This document shows, piece after piece, positions 33,565 through 44,317 of a DNA stretch of 64,000 nt. The first letter of the stretch is position 1; each line of letters begins with the position of its first letter. The stretch is from Roseomonas elaeocarpi. GTDB lineage: Bacteria; Pseudomonadota; Alphaproteobacteria; Acetobacterales; Acetobacteraceae. The notes under the pieces were generated by a model. The model did no database searches, had not been told where the DNA came from, and saw only the letters and a program-made list of their open reading frames with translations. A program made the position numbers and the translations under genes. The stretch spans positions 434,001 to 498,000 of the forward strand of contig NZ_JBHLUN010000005.1 of the NCBI RefSeq assembly GCF_042433915.1. The letters run 5' to 3'.

Positions 33565-34218
33565 ATGCGTGACCGCGATCCGGTTGAATTCTACAGCAAT
33601 GCCCTCGTGCCGATGGTCATCGAGCAGACCGCCCGCGGGGAGCGTTCCTTCGACATCTATTCGCGCCTGCTCAAGGAGCGGATCATCTTCCTCACCGGTC
33701 AGGTCTACGACGGCGTTGCCTCGCTGATCTGCGCCCAGCTGCTGTTCCTGGAGAGCGAGAACCCCAACAAGGAGATCTCGTTCTACATCAACTCCCCGGG
33801 TGGCGTGGTTTCGGCCGGCCTCGCGATCTACGACACCATGCAGTACATCCGCGCGCCGGTGAGCACCGTGTGCATGGGCATGGCGGCGTCGATGGGCTCG
33901 CTGCTGCTGACCGCCGGCGAGAAGGGCAAGCGCTTCTCACTGCCGAATGGCCGCATCATGGTGCACCAGCCCTCGGGCGGCGCCCAGGGCCAGGCGACCG
34001 ACATCGAGATCCAGGCGCGCGAGATCCTCGACCTGCGCAAGCGGCTGAACCAGATCTACGTGAAGCACACCGGTCAGCCGGTCGAGGCGATCGAGGCCAA
34101 GCTGGAGCGCGACACCTACATGTCCGCCGAGGAAGCCCGCGACTTCGGCCTGATCGATCAGGTGGTGGACCAGCGTCCCGTTGCCGCCACGACCGACGGT
34201 GCCCCGAAGGCGGGCTGA
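33565..34218 (+). CDS. clpP: ClpP, ATP-dependent protease proteolytic subunit
   Basis: A 217-residue serine peptidase that forms the 14-mer degradation chamber used by ClpX and ClpA. Catalytic residues are S109 (GMAASMGS), H134 (MVHQPSGGA) and D183 (ERDTYMSAEEA). The N-terminal axial loop region RDPVEFYSNALVPMVIE is present, and the propeptide-like lead is very short. The ATG at 33565 follows AAAGGAAG. The gene is followed by clpX after 129 bases with a perfect palindrome between. This arrangement, clpP-clpX-lon, is common in alphaproteobacteria and in Escherichia coli. Confidence 0.97.
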   Translation: MRDRDPVEFYSNALVPMVIEQTARGERSFDIYSRLLKERIIFLTGQVYDGVASLICAQLLFLESENPNKEISFYINSPGGVVSAGLAIYDTMQYIRAPVSTVCMGMAASMGSLLLTAGEKGKRFSLPNGRIMVHQPSGGAQGQATDIEIQAREILDLRKRLNQIYVKHTGQPVEAIEAKLERDTYMSAEEARDFGLIDQVVDQRPVAATTDGAPKAG

Positions 34219-34228
34219 GAACCCATGG

Positions 34229-34253
34229 CGCCCCGGCCGGACCGGCCGGGGCG
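34229..34253 (+). terminator. Perfect 25-base palindrome between clpP and clpX
   Basis: Arms of 12 bases (CGCCCCGGCCGG and CCGGCCGGGGCG) flank a single central A. As RNA it could form a long stem with a short unpaired tip. It may weaken or end transcription after clpP, or slow decay of the clpP message. No T-run follows; 34277-34290 (GGGGGCTAGAGTAC) may be the clpX -10 region. Confidence 0.5.
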
Positions 34254-34347
34254 TTGCCGCTTCCCCCGCGCGTGCGGAGGGGGCTAGAGTACCCTTTGCC
34301 CTTCGGCTTGGCCCGGAAAGGGCGGGCTGGAAGGGGCAGGAGCAAGC

Positions 34348-35604
34348 ATGAGCAAGTCCGGCGACTCAAAGAACACCCTGTATTGCTCCTTCTGCGGCAA
34401 ATCGCAGCATGAGGTCCGCAAGCTCATCGCCGGTCCGACCGTGTTCATCTGCGATGAATGCGTCGAGCTGTGCATGGACATCATCCGCGAGGAGCACAAG
34501 ACGACCCTCGTGAAGTCTCGCGACGGCGTGCCCACGCCCAAGGAGATCTGCAAGGTCCTCGACGACTACGTCATCGGGCAGGAGCACGCCAAGAAGGTGC
34601 TCTCGGTGGCGGTGCACAACCATTACAAGCGCCTGGCGGCGGGGGCGAAGACCGGTGAGGTCGAGATCGCCAAGAGCAACATCATGCTGGTGGGCCCGAC
34701 GGGCTCGGGCAAGACGCTGCTGGCCCAGACGCTCGCGCGCATCCTCGACGTGCCCTTCACCATGGCCGACGCCACCACGCTGACCGAGGCCGGCTACGTC
34801 GGTGAGGATGTTGAGAACATCATCCTGAAGCTGCTGCAGGCGGCCGACTACAACGTCGAGCGGGCGCAGCGCGGCATCGTCTACATCGACGAGGTCGACA
34901 AGATTTCCCGCAAGTCGGACAACCCCTCGATCACGCGCGACGTGTCGGGCGAGGGTGTCCAGCAGGCGCTGCTGAAGATCATGGAGGGCACGGTCGCCTC
35001 CGTGCCGCCGCAGGGTGGCCGGAAGCACCCCCAGCAGGAGTTCCTGCAGGTGGATACCTCCAACATCCTGTTCATCGTGGGCGGCGCGTTCGCCGGCCTC
35101 GACAAGATCATCGCGGCCAAGGGCAAGGGTTCGGGCATCGGCTTCGGTGCCGAGGTCCGTGGCCCGGACGAACGCCGCCAGGGCGCCATCCTGCGCGAGG
35201 TCGAGCCCGAGGACCTGCTGAAGTTCGGCCTGATCCCGGAGTTCATCGGCCGCCTGCCGGTGATCGCCACGCTGGAGGACCTAGATGAGAAGGCCCTCAT
35301 CGAGATCCTGACCAAGCCCAAGAACGCCCTGCTGAAGCAGTACCAGCGCCTGTTCGAGATGGAGGCCACCAAGCTGACCTTCACCGAGGATGCGCTGCGC
35401 TCGGTGGCCGGGCGGGCGATCCAGCGCAAGACGGGCGCCCGCGGGCTGCGCTCCATCATGGAGGGCATCCTGCTCGGCACCATGTTCGAGCTCCCCGGCC
35501 TCGACGAGGTCGAGGAAGTGGTCGTGAACAAAGAGGTCGCGGAAGGTCGCGGCACGCCGCTGTTCATCTATGGCGAGCGGCCTGCGGAACAGACCTCTGC
35601 GTGA
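34348..35604 (+). CDS. clpX: ClpX, ATP-dependent unfoldase of the ClpXP protease
   Basis: A 418-residue AAA+ protein that unfolds tagged substrates and feeds them to ClpP. The N-terminal zinc-binding domain has C13, C16, C35 and C38 (YCSFCG, ICDECV). Walker A GPTGSGKT is at 116-123, Walker B and the segment IVYIDEVDKI follow, and the ClpP-binding loop motif IGF occurs in GSGIGFGAEV. In the C-terminal part ARGLRSIMEGILL is the sensor 2 region. The ATG at 34348 follows GGCAGGAG. It is followed by a hairpin and then lon. Confidence 0.97.
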   Translation: MSKSGDSKNTLYCSFCGKSQHEVRKLIAGPTVFICDECVELCMDIIREEHKTTLVKSRDGVPTPKEICKVLDDYVIGQEHAKKVLSVAVHNHYKRLAAGAKTGEVEIAKSNIMLVGPTGSGKTLLAQTLARILDVPFTMADATTLTEAGYVGEDVENIILKLLQAADYNVERAQRGIVYIDEVDKISRKSDNPSITRDVSGEGVQQALLKIMEGTVASVPPQGGRKHPQQEFLQVDTSNILFIVGGAFAGLDKIIAAKGKGSGIGFGAEVRGPDERRQGAILREVEPEDLLKFGLIPEFIGRLPVIATLEDLDEKALIEILTKPKNALLKQYQRLFEMEATKLTFTEDALRSVAGRAIQRKTGARGLRSIMEGILLGTMFELPGLDEVEEVVVNKEVAEGRGTPLFIYGERPAEQTSA

Positions 35605-35610
35605 TGCATG

Positions 35611-35648
35611 GCGCCGCGCCGCCCCTGTTGTGGGGTGTGGCGCGGCGC
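35611..35648 (+). terminator. Hairpin between clpX and lon
   Basis: GCGCCGCGCC (35611-35620) pairs with GGCGCGGCGC (35639-35648), with an inner CCCC/GGGG pairing and a TGTTGT loop. It begins six bases after the clpX stop codon. A likely transcript end or attenuator before lon. Confidence 0.5.
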
Positions 35649-35730
35649 ACCATCTGACCATCACCCCCGTGGCACCGGGACCGTGCTGCTCACAGGCGGT
35701 CAATGTGCCGACTGTCACTCGTGAGGTCCC

Positions 35731-38142
<2,412 letters not shown>

Positions 38143-38312
38143 ACGGGCAGGGGCGTCGCCTGCGCGGCGCCCCGTCCATCCCCGGTCCGGAGCCCTCGAC
38201 AGCTTCTCTGTTGGGAGGACTCGTGGGGCCTGTCTTCCCGCAAAATGCCGTCAGCCCGGGTGCCGGGCGGTTCCGCGCGGGCGGAAACCCCTCTAGTGTC
38301 GGGAACATTGCT

Positions 38313-38335
38313 GGACAGCCTCGCTCCTGCTGTCC
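38313..38335 (+). terminator. Hairpin plus T-run in the lon-hup gap
   Basis: GGACAGC (38313-38319) pairs with GCTGTCC (38329-38335), extendable by two pairs, followed by GGATTTGTTTT. It is 170 bases after lon but only 36 bases before the hup start codon, and a -10-like CTCTAGTGT lies upstream at 38291. It may end lon transcription or act as an attenuator in the hup leader. Confidence 0.55.
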
Positions 38336-38370
38336 GGATTTGTTTTCGCGCACCGAAGAGGTACTGACAG

Positions 38371-38646
38371 GTGAATAAGCAGGATCTCGTTGCCGTCGTT
38401 GCCGAGACGGGGGAATTGACCCGCGCCAAGGCGACGGAGGTGGTGGATGCCATCTTCAAGGCGGTCGAGACGTCCCTGAAGGAGAAGCAGGAAGTCCGTC
38501 TCGTCGGCTTCGGCAGCTTCTCGATCTCGACGCGCAAGGCCGGCACGGGCCGCAATCCCCGCACCGGCGAGGAAATCAAGATTGAGGCCTCTACCTCGGT
38601 GCGCTTCAAGCCCGGCAAGGGGCTGAAGGACGCGCTGAACGGCTGA
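38371..38646 (+). CDS. hup: HU family DNA-binding protein
   Basis: A 91-residue histone-like protein that bends and compacts DNA as a dimer. It has the family pattern: NKQDLVAVVAE, KAVETSLKEKQEVRLVGFGSF and the beta-arm segment with the proline, GRNPRTGEEIKI, ending SVRFKPGKGLKDALN. The start is GTG at 38371, with GAAGAGG upstream at a slightly long spacing of nine bases. Translation may be limited by this and by the leader hairpin. The place after lon is usual. A palindrome at 38693-38709 follows 47 bases later. Confidence 0.96.
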   Translation: MNKQDLVAVVAETGELTRAKATEVVDAIFKAVETSLKEKQEVRLVGFGSFSISTRKAGTGRNPRTGEEIKIEASTSVRFKPGKGLKDALNG

Positions 38647-38692
38647 GGATTTTTCCGGCGGGGATGCTACACTCCGCCCGGCCTGGTTTTGG

Positions 38693-38709
38693 CGTGACCT
38701 CCGGTCACG
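38693..38709. other. Palindrome between hup and tRNA-Val
   Basis: GTGACC-TCC-GGTCAC, with a C-G pair outside, ends five bases before the tRNA-Val gene. It can be the hup terminator hairpin (no T-run) or a DNA site at the tRNA promoter or processing region. Confidence 0.4.
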
Positions 38710-38713
38710 GCCA

Positions 38714-38788
38714 GGGCGCTTAGCTCAGCGGTAGAGCGCCTCGTTTACACCGAGGATGCCGGCGGTTCGAATCCGTCAGCGCCCACCA
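38714..38788 (+). tRNA. tRNA-Val (UAC anticodon)
   Basis: A 75-base tRNA with encoded CCA. Acceptor stem GGGCGCT/AGCGCCC, D arm with GCTCAGCGGTAGAGC, anticodon arm CCTCG-TTTACAC-CGAGG (anticodon TAC), T loop TTCGAAT. It reads GUA and GUG codons. Confidence 0.95.
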
Positions 38789-38844
38789 TTCTGCCCGAAA
38801 CACGGTCCACCGCGGGTGTGTGACGAAACAACCATCCGGTGTTC

Positions 38845-38873
38845 TTGACACCCGCGGCGGCTGCCCGTATCCC
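38845..38873 (+). promoter_or_regulatory. Sigma70-type promoter of the tRNA-Asp pair
   Basis: A consensus -35 TTGACA (38845-38850), exactly 17 bases, then TATCCC (38868-38873). The expected start near 38880 is ten bases before the first tRNA-Asp. It is the best promoter match in the window. Confidence 0.7.
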
Positions 38874-38889
38874 CCGCCTCACGTTGCGA

Positions 38890-38966
<77 letters not shown>

Positions 38967-39036
38967 GCAACGTCCCGAAGATCCCGGGTTCACAGGGTCC
39001 GCCAGTCGGTTCCGCCGATGGTTCGCATCGGATTGA

Positions 39037-39113
<77 letters not shown>

Positions 39114-39182
39114 CGCGCATCGTTATCCTCCTCTTCCTGCTACTTCGAGGCCCTCCGGGTTGTTACTGCGGCCCGGAAAGAA

Positions 39183-39195
39183 GACCAATATGGTC
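39183..39195. promoter_or_regulatory. Palindrome in the nuo leader
   Basis: GACCA-ATA-TGGTC is a perfect inverted repeat in the AT-enriched 190-base region between tRNA-Asp and nuoA. It may be an operator of the nuo operon. TTGTTA upstream (39160) is a weak -35 candidate without a well-spaced -10. Confidence 0.35.
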
Positions 39196-39303
39196 ATGTA
39201 TTTAGAAGTTCATTTCGAGGTATGGCGGTCTTCATCCGGTGGGACTATGAGGGTGGTGCACCGCACCCAGATGCCGTGATGGTGCCCTTATTGGGACCTG
39301 ACG

Positions 39304-39672
39304 ATGACGCAGTCGCTGCTTTCAGAGTATTTCCCGATCCTGGTGTTTCTCGCTATCGCCGCGGTGATCTCCATCGCCATGGTGGGTGGGTCGCTTCTGG
39401 TGGCCCGTCAGAAGCCGGATGCGGAGAAGCTCTCGACCTACGAGTGCGGCTTCGAGCCTTTCGATGACACCCGGCACCGCTTCGACGTCCGCTTCTACCT
39501 CGTGGCGATCCTGTTCATCATTTTCGACCTCGAAGTGGCCTTCCTGTTCCCCTGGGCGGTTTCGCTCGGTGGGATCGGCTGGGTCGGCTTCCTGTCGATG
39601 ATGGCCTTCCTTGCGGTCCTGACGGTCGGCTTCATCTACGAATGGCGCAAAGGCGCTCTCGACTGGGAATAA
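39304..39672 (+). CDS. nuoA: NADH-quinone oxidoreductase subunit A
   Basis: A 122-residue membrane subunit of complex I, at the junction of the arm and the quinone pocket. Three helices are visible; the loop has the conserved KLSTYECGFEPFDDTRHRFDVRFYLVAILFIIFDLEVAF in parts (ECGFEPF and IFDLE are diagnostic). It starts the nuo operon at ATG 39304, with GGGACC upstream. A 114-base gap with hairpins follows before nuoB, the longest inside the operon. Confidence 0.96.
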   Translation: MTQSLLSEYFPILVFLAIAAVISIAMVGGSLLVARQKPDAEKLSTYECGFEPFDDTRHRFDVRFYLVAILFIIFDLEVAFLFPWAVSLGGIGWVGFLSMMAFLAVLTVGFIYEWRKGALDWE

Positions 39673-39673
39673 C

Positions 39674-39743
39674 CCCCATATGGGGATGACCGGGTTCATG
39701 CCCCGGAGTCGGGTGGTCCACGGCACGGGCCGGGGCCACCCCG
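39674..39743 (+). other. Intra-operon palindrome and hairpin between nuoA and nuoB
   Basis: CCCCATATGGGG (39674-39685) is a perfect 12-bp palindrome just after the nuoA stop. A second stem pairs GGGTGG (39711-39716) with CCACCC (39736-39741). These may define RNA processing or stability segments in the nuo message. Confidence 0.4.
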
Positions 39744-39786
39744 TTGCGACTGAATGCTTCGCGCCACCAGCGCGTGGGAGAGTTCG

Positions 39787-40338
39787 ATGAGTGACAATGC
39801 CATCGCCTGGAACAAGGAAGCTCTGCCTCCTGGTCCCGCTCAGGACGCCGTGATCCGCGGCATCACGGGCGAGGTGGAAGAAAAAGGCTTCGTCGTCGCC
39901 AATATCGACAAAGTGGTGAACTGGGCGCGTACTGGCTCGCTCTGGCCGATGACCTTTGGCCTGGCCTGCTGCGCGGTGCCGATGATCCACGCCTACATGG
40001 CGCGCTACGATCTGGACCGATTCGGCGTGATCCCGCGCGGCTCGCCGCGCCAGTCCGACGTGATGATCGTGGCCGGTACGCTGACCAACAAGATGGCCCC
40101 GGCGCTGCGCAAGGTTTACGACCAGATGAGCGAGCCCCGCTGGGTGATCTCGATGGGCTCCTGCGCCAACGGTGGCGGCTACTATCACTACTCCTACAGC
40201 GTCGTGCGCGGCTGCGACCGGATCGTGCCGGTGGACGTCTACGTGCCGGGCTGCCCGCCCACGGCGGAGGCCCTGGTTTACGGCGTGCTGCAGCTCCAGA
40301 AGAAGATCCGCCGGACGGGGACTATCCTGCGTGGCTGA
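39787..40338 (+). CDS. nuoB: NADH-quinone oxidoreductase subunit B
   Basis: A 183-residue peripheral subunit that carries iron-sulfur cluster N2, the last electron carrier before quinone. The ligands are C61 and C62 (GLACCAVPM), C126 (GSCANGG) and C156 (VPGCPPTAEAL). The ATG at 39787 is used rather than one at 39754 because GGGAGAG is placed correctly before it. The stop codon lies inside the start of nuoC (8-base overlap). Confidence 0.97.
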   Translation: MSDNAIAWNKEALPPGPAQDAVIRGITGEVEEKGFVVANIDKVVNWARTGSLWPMTFGLACCAVPMIHAYMARYDLDRFGVIPRGSPRQSDVMIVAGTLTNKMAPALRKVYDQMSEPRWVISMGSCANGGGYYHYSYSVVRGCDRIVPVDVYVPGCPPTAEALVYGVLQLQKKIRRTGTILRG

Positions 40339-41014
40339 GAACACCGACTCCACTCCCGAGACCCCGCCGCAGTCCGCGGCCGCGGCGTTGGGCGCCGCCA
40401 TCAGCGCCGCCGCGCCCGCCGGCGCCGTGCTGGATGCCCGCGTCAACCGCGTGGGCGAGCTGGTGCTGACGGTCCGCCGTGAAGCGGTGCTGCCGCTGGC
40501 GATGCTGCTGCGCGACGACCCGCGATTCGCCTTCGAGCAATGCATGGACATCTGCGGCGTGGACTGGCCGGACCGGCCGGAGCGTTTCGAGGTGGTGTGG
40601 AACCTGTTGAGCCTGCGCCACAACCATCGCGTCCGCCTGGTGACCCGCACCAACGAGGCGGTGCCGGTGCCGAGCGTTTGCGACGTCTGGCCGACCGCCA
40701 CCTGGTTCGAGCGCGAGGTCTGGGACATGTACGGCGTGGTCTTCGACGGCCAGCCGGATCTGCGCCGGCTGCTGACGGATTACGGCTTCGAAGGTCATCC
40801 CCTGCGCAAGGACTTCCCGCTCACCGGTCATCTCGAGGTCCGCTACGACTCCGAGCGCCGCGAGGTGGTCTACGAGCCGGTGAAGCTGACGCAGGAGTTC
40901 CGCAACTTCGACTTCCTGTCGCCTTGGGAAGGCATGACCACGCTGCCCGGCGACGAGAAGGTCCATCTGAACCGTCTTTCCGCTGAATCGGAAAGGAAGG
41001 AGGTCTCGCCATGA
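40331..41014 (+). CDS. nuoC: NADH-quinone oxidoreductase subunit C
   Basis: A 227-residue subunit (30 kDa type) of the connecting part of complex I. The N-terminal 35 residues are Ala-rich; then the family segment WFEREVWDMYGVVFDGQPDLRRLLTDYGFEGHPLRKDFPLTG is present in parts (EREVWDMYG and GHPLRKDFPLTG are diagnostic). No ATG begins the frame; GTG at 40331, eight bases inside nuoB, is the best start. It is a separate gene from nuoD, not fused as in Escherichia coli. Confidence 0.94.
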   Translation: MAENTDSTPETPPQSAAAALGAAISAAAPAGAVLDARVNRVGELVLTVRREAVLPLAMLLRDDPRFAFEQCMDICGVDWPDRPERFEVVWNLLSLRHNHRVRLVTRTNEAVPVPSVCDVWPTATWFEREVWDMYGVVFDGQPDLRRLLTDYGFEGHPLRKDFPLTGHLEVRYDSERREVVYEPVKLTQEFRNFDFLSPWEGMTTLPGDEKVHLNRLSAESERKEVSP

Positions 41015-42291
41015 GCCTCGCGACCAACGATCCGGCCGAGACGGCCGCCGTGCAGTCCGGCAACAACGCCGGCCCCGGCGAGCGCCCGGACGTGCCGCAC
41101 GATCCGAACCAGCGCAACGTGATCGAGGTGGACAACCACACGATCAACTTCGGGCCGCAGCATCCTGCGGCGCACGGCGTGCTGCGCCTGATCCTCGAGA
41201 TGAAGGGTGAGCAGGTCGAGCGTGCCGACCCGCATATCGGGCTGCTGCACCGCGGCACCGAGAAGTTCATCGAGCACAAGACCTACCTGCAGTCGAACCC
41301 GTATTTCGACCGCCTCGACTACGTCAGCCCGATGTGCATGGAGCACGCCTACGTGCTCGCGCAGGAAAAGCTGCTGAGCATCGAGGTGCCGGAGCGTGCC
41401 CAGTACATCCGCGTGATGATGGCGGAGGTGACGCGGCTGCTGAACCACCTGCTGAACGTCACCACTTTCGCGCTGGACCTGGGCGCCACGACGCCGCCGC
41501 TCTGGGGCTTCGAGCAGCGCGATCGCGGGCTGGAGTTCTACGAGGCGGTGGGCGGCAGCCACTACCACGTCAACTACTTCCGGGCGGGCGGCGTGTCGCG
41601 CGACCTGCCGGCGGGCCTGGAAGAGCGTATCGCCGAGTGGGCCGACGGTCTGCCGAAGTTCATCGACGAGCTGGAAACGCTGGTGACGGGCAACCGCATC
41701 ATCAAGCAGCGCACGGTCGACATCGGCGTCGTGTCGGCGGAGGACGCGATGGCCTGGGGCTTCACCGGTCCCTGCCTACGCGCCTCGGGCTGCGCCTGGG
41801 ACCTGCGCAAGCAGCAGCCCTACGACGTGTATGACCGGATGGATTTCGACATCCCGGTGGGGCGCAACGGCGACTGCTACGACCGCTACCTCGTGCGGGT
41901 GGCCGAGATGCGCGAAAGCATCAAGATCGTGAAGCAGTGCCTGGCGCAGATGAAGCCGGGTCCGGTGAAGACGCCGGACAACAAGATCACTCCGCCGCGG
42001 CGCGCCGAGATGAAGCGCTCGATGGAAGCGCTGATCCATCACTTCAAGCTCTATACCGAGGGCTACCACGTGCCGGCGGGCGAGACCTACACCGCCGTCG
42101 AGGCGCCCAAGGGCGAGTTCGGCGTGTACCTGGTGGCGGACGGCACCAACCGCCCGTACCGCTGCAAGATCCGCTCGCCCGGCTACGCGCACCTGCAGGC
42201 GATGGAGATGATGTCCAAGGGGCACATGCTGGCCGACGCGGTGGCGATCATCGGCAGCATCGATGTCGTGTTCGGGGAGATCGACCGTTGA
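41011..42291 (+). CDS. nuoD: NADH-quinone oxidoreductase subunit D
   Basis: A 426-residue subunit (49 kDa type), which with NuoB forms the quinone reduction site. It has NFGPQHPAAHGVLRLILEM near residue 50, then PHIGLLHRGTEKFIEHK, and the C-terminal end YLVADGTNRPYRCKIRSPGY with GSIDVVFGEIDR, all conserved. The N-terminal 30 residues are variable. The ATG overlaps the nuoC stop by four bases. Confidence 0.97.
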   Translation: MSLATNDPAETAAVQSGNNAGPGERPDVPHDPNQRNVIEVDNHTINFGPQHPAAHGVLRLILEMKGEQVERADPHIGLLHRGTEKFIEHKTYLQSNPYFDRLDYVSPMCMEHAYVLAQEKLLSIEVPERAQYIRVMMAEVTRLLNHLLNVTTFALDLGATTPPLWGFEQRDRGLEFYEAVGGSHYHVNYFRAGGVSRDLPAGLEERIAEWADGLPKFIDELETLVTGNRIIKQRTVDIGVVSAEDAMAWGFTGPCLRASGCAWDLRKQQPYDVYDRMDFDIPVGRNGDCYDRYLVRVAEMRESIKIVKQCLAQMKPGPVKTPDNKITPPRRAEMKRSMEALIHHFKLYTEGYHVPAGETYTAVEAPKGEFGVYLVADGTNRPYRCKIRSPGYAHLQAMEMMSKGHMLADAVAIIGSIDVVFGEIDR

Positions 42292-43001
42292 GCGACCACG
42301 CGCACGAGGGTCCGACCCACGCCATCGGCAAGCAGCAGCCGCAGGAGCCGACCTCCTTCAGCTTCGACGCTGAGAGCAACGCCCAGATCGAGACGGTGCT
42401 GGCGCGCTACCCGGAGGCCAAGAAGGCCAGCGGCACCATCCCGCTGCTGCACATCGTGCAGAAGCAGATGGGCCGCACCACCGGCAGCGCCTGGGTGCCG
42501 CGCGTGGCAATGGACGCGATCGCACATCGCCTCGGCATCGCACCGATCCGCGTGTACGAGGTCGCGACCTTCTACCTGATGTTCAACACCAAGCCGATCG
42601 GCCGCTATCACCTGCAGGTTTGCGGCACGACGCCCTGCATGCTGCGCGGCTCCGACGACGTGCTGCGGGCCTGCCAGGTGGCGGGCAAGCTGAAGAGCTA
42701 CGGCGACACCTCCGAGGACGGGATGTTCACGCTGACCGAGGTCGAGTGCCTCGGCGCCTGCGTCAACGCGCCGATCCTGCAGGTGGATGACGACTACTAC
42801 GAGGACCTCGACTACGATCGCACGGTGCAGCTGATCGAGGCGCTGCGCCGGGGTGAGCGGCCGCCGATCGGTTCCACCATCGGGCGCCAGACCAGCGCGC
42901 CGGAAGGCGGGCCGCAGGTGTTGCTGGAGATCGAGACGGTGTCCCCGGCCCAGAGAACCGTTCCCGCGGTGCCCAAGGGCGCGCCGCCGGTGGTGGAGTG
43001 A
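42288..43001 (+). CDS. nuoE: NADH-quinone oxidoreductase subunit E
   Basis: A 237-residue subunit (24 kDa type) with a thioredoxin-like fold and a 2Fe-2S cluster (N1a). The ligands are C112 and C117 (VCGTTPCMLRG) and C154 and C158 (ECLGACVNAP). The likely start is TTG at 42288, sharing bases with the nuoD stop; no ATG or GTG lies early enough. A Pro-rich C-terminal tail of about 40 residues is extra compared with short family members. Confidence 0.93.
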   Translation: MSDHAHEGPTHAIGKQQPQEPTSFSFDAESNAQIETVLARYPEAKKASGTIPLLHIVQKQMGRTTGSAWVPRVAMDAIAHRLGIAPIRVYEVATFYLMFNTKPIGRYHLQVCGTTPCMLRGSDDVLRACQVAGKLKSYGDTSEDGMFTLTEVECLGACVNAPILQVDDDYYEDLDYDRTVQLIEALRRGERPPIGSTIGRQTSAPEGGPQVLLEIETVSPAQRTVPAVPKGAPPVVE

Positions 43002-43005
43002 TCCC

Positions 43006-44313
43006 ATGGCGATTTCCGACAAGGATCGCATCTTCCAGAACCTGTACGGCCTGCACCCCTGGAATCTCCAGGCGGCGCGCAGCCGCGGGGCCTGGGACGG
43101 CACGGCGGCGATCATCGCCAAGGGCCGGGACTGGATCGTCGAGGAAGTGAAGCAGTCGGGCCTGCGCGGCCGCGGCGGCGCCGGCTTCCCGACAGGCCTC
43201 AAGTGGTCTTTCATGCCCAAGCAGAGCGACGGGCGCCCGTCCTACCTGGTGATCAACGCCGACGAGTCCGAGCCCGGGACCTGCAAGGACCGCGACATCA
43301 TCCGCCACGATCCGCACACGCTGATCGAGGGCGCGCTGCTGGCGGGCGTGGGGATGGGGGCGCGCGCCGCCTACATCTACATCCGCGGCGAGTACGCCAA
43401 CGAGGCCAAGGTGCTGCAGGCCGCGATCGAGGAGGCCTACGAGGCCGGCCTGATCGGGAACAACGCTTCGGGCTCCGGCTACGATTACGACGTCTACCTC
43501 CATCGTGGGGCGGGTGCGTATATCTGCGGCGAGGAAACGGCGCTCATCGAGTCCCTCGAGGGCAAGAAGGGCATGCCGCGCCTCAAGCCGCCGTTCCCGG
43601 CGGCCGCGGGTCTGTACGGGTGCCCGACCACGGTGAACAACGTCGAGACCATCTCGGTGGTTCCGACGATCCTGCGCCGCGGTGCGTCCTGGTTCGCGGG
43701 CTTCGGCCGGCCGAAGAACTCCGGCACCAAGATATTCTGCATCTCGGGGCACGTGAACAATCCGTGCAACATCGAGTGCGAAATGAGCATGCCGCTGCGC
43801 GAGATGATCGAGCGCTACGCGGGCGGTGTCCGCGGCGGCTGGGACAACCTCCTGGCGGTGATCCCGGGCGGCTCGTCCACGCCGCTGCTGCCCAAGCACA
43901 TCTGCGACGACGTGCTGATGGATTTCGACGCTCTGCGCGAGCACAAGTCGGGCCTGGGCTCGGCGGGCGTGATCGTGATGGACAAGTCCACCGACATCGT
44001 CCGGGCCATTGCGCGGCTGTCGAAGTTCTACAAGCACGAGAGCTGCGGCCAGTGCACGCCCTGCCGCGAGGGCATGGGCTGGGTGAACCGGGTGATGTGG
44101 CGCATGGTCGAGGGCCGCGCGGAGGTCGAGGAGATCGACGTGCTGGAGCAGGTGACGCGCCAGATCGAGGGTCACACCATCTGCGCGCTGGCCGACGGCG
44201 GCGTGTGGCCGGTGCAGGGCTTGATCCGGCACTTCCGCCCGGTGATGGAAGAGCGCATCGCCGAGTACAAGCGGCAGCATTCCCCGGCATCCCTGCCGAT
44301 GGCGGCGGAGTAA
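43006..44313 (+). CDS. nuoF: NADH-quinone oxidoreductase subunit F
   Basis: A 435-residue subunit (51 kDa type), which binds NADH and FMN and passes electrons to cluster N3. The FMN/NADH loop is GLRGRGGAGFPTGLKW, and the second is GAGAYICGEETALIESLEG. The 4Fe-4S ligands are C347, C350, C353 (CGQCTPCREG) and C393 (HTICALAD). The ATG at 43006 is four bases after the nuoE stop. Confidence 0.97.
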   Translation: MAISDKDRIFQNLYGLHPWNLQAARSRGAWDGTAAIIAKGRDWIVEEVKQSGLRGRGGAGFPTGLKWSFMPKQSDGRPSYLVINADESEPGTCKDRDIIRHDPHTLIEGALLAGVGMGARAAYIYIRGEYANEAKVLQAAIEEAYEAGLIGNNASGSGYDYDVYLHRGAGAYICGEETALIESLEGKKGMPRLKPPFPAAAGLYGCPTTVNNVETISVVPTILRRGASWFAGFGRPKNSGTKIFCISGHVNNPCNIECEMSMPLREMIERYAGGVRGGWDNLLAVIPGGSSTPLLPKHICDDVLMDFDALREHKSGLGSAGVIVMDKSTDIVRAIARLSKFYKHESCGQCTPCREGMGWVNRVMWRMVEGRAEVEEIDVLEQVTRQIEGHTICALADGGVWPVQGLIRHFRPVMEERIAEYKRQHSPASLPMAAE

Positions 44314-44317
44314 TCCG

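Noticed and set aside
40172..40330. Earlier start for nuoC inside nuoB
   Set aside because: It would add 53 residues of Arg/Ala-rich sequence; GTG 40331 fits the family length.
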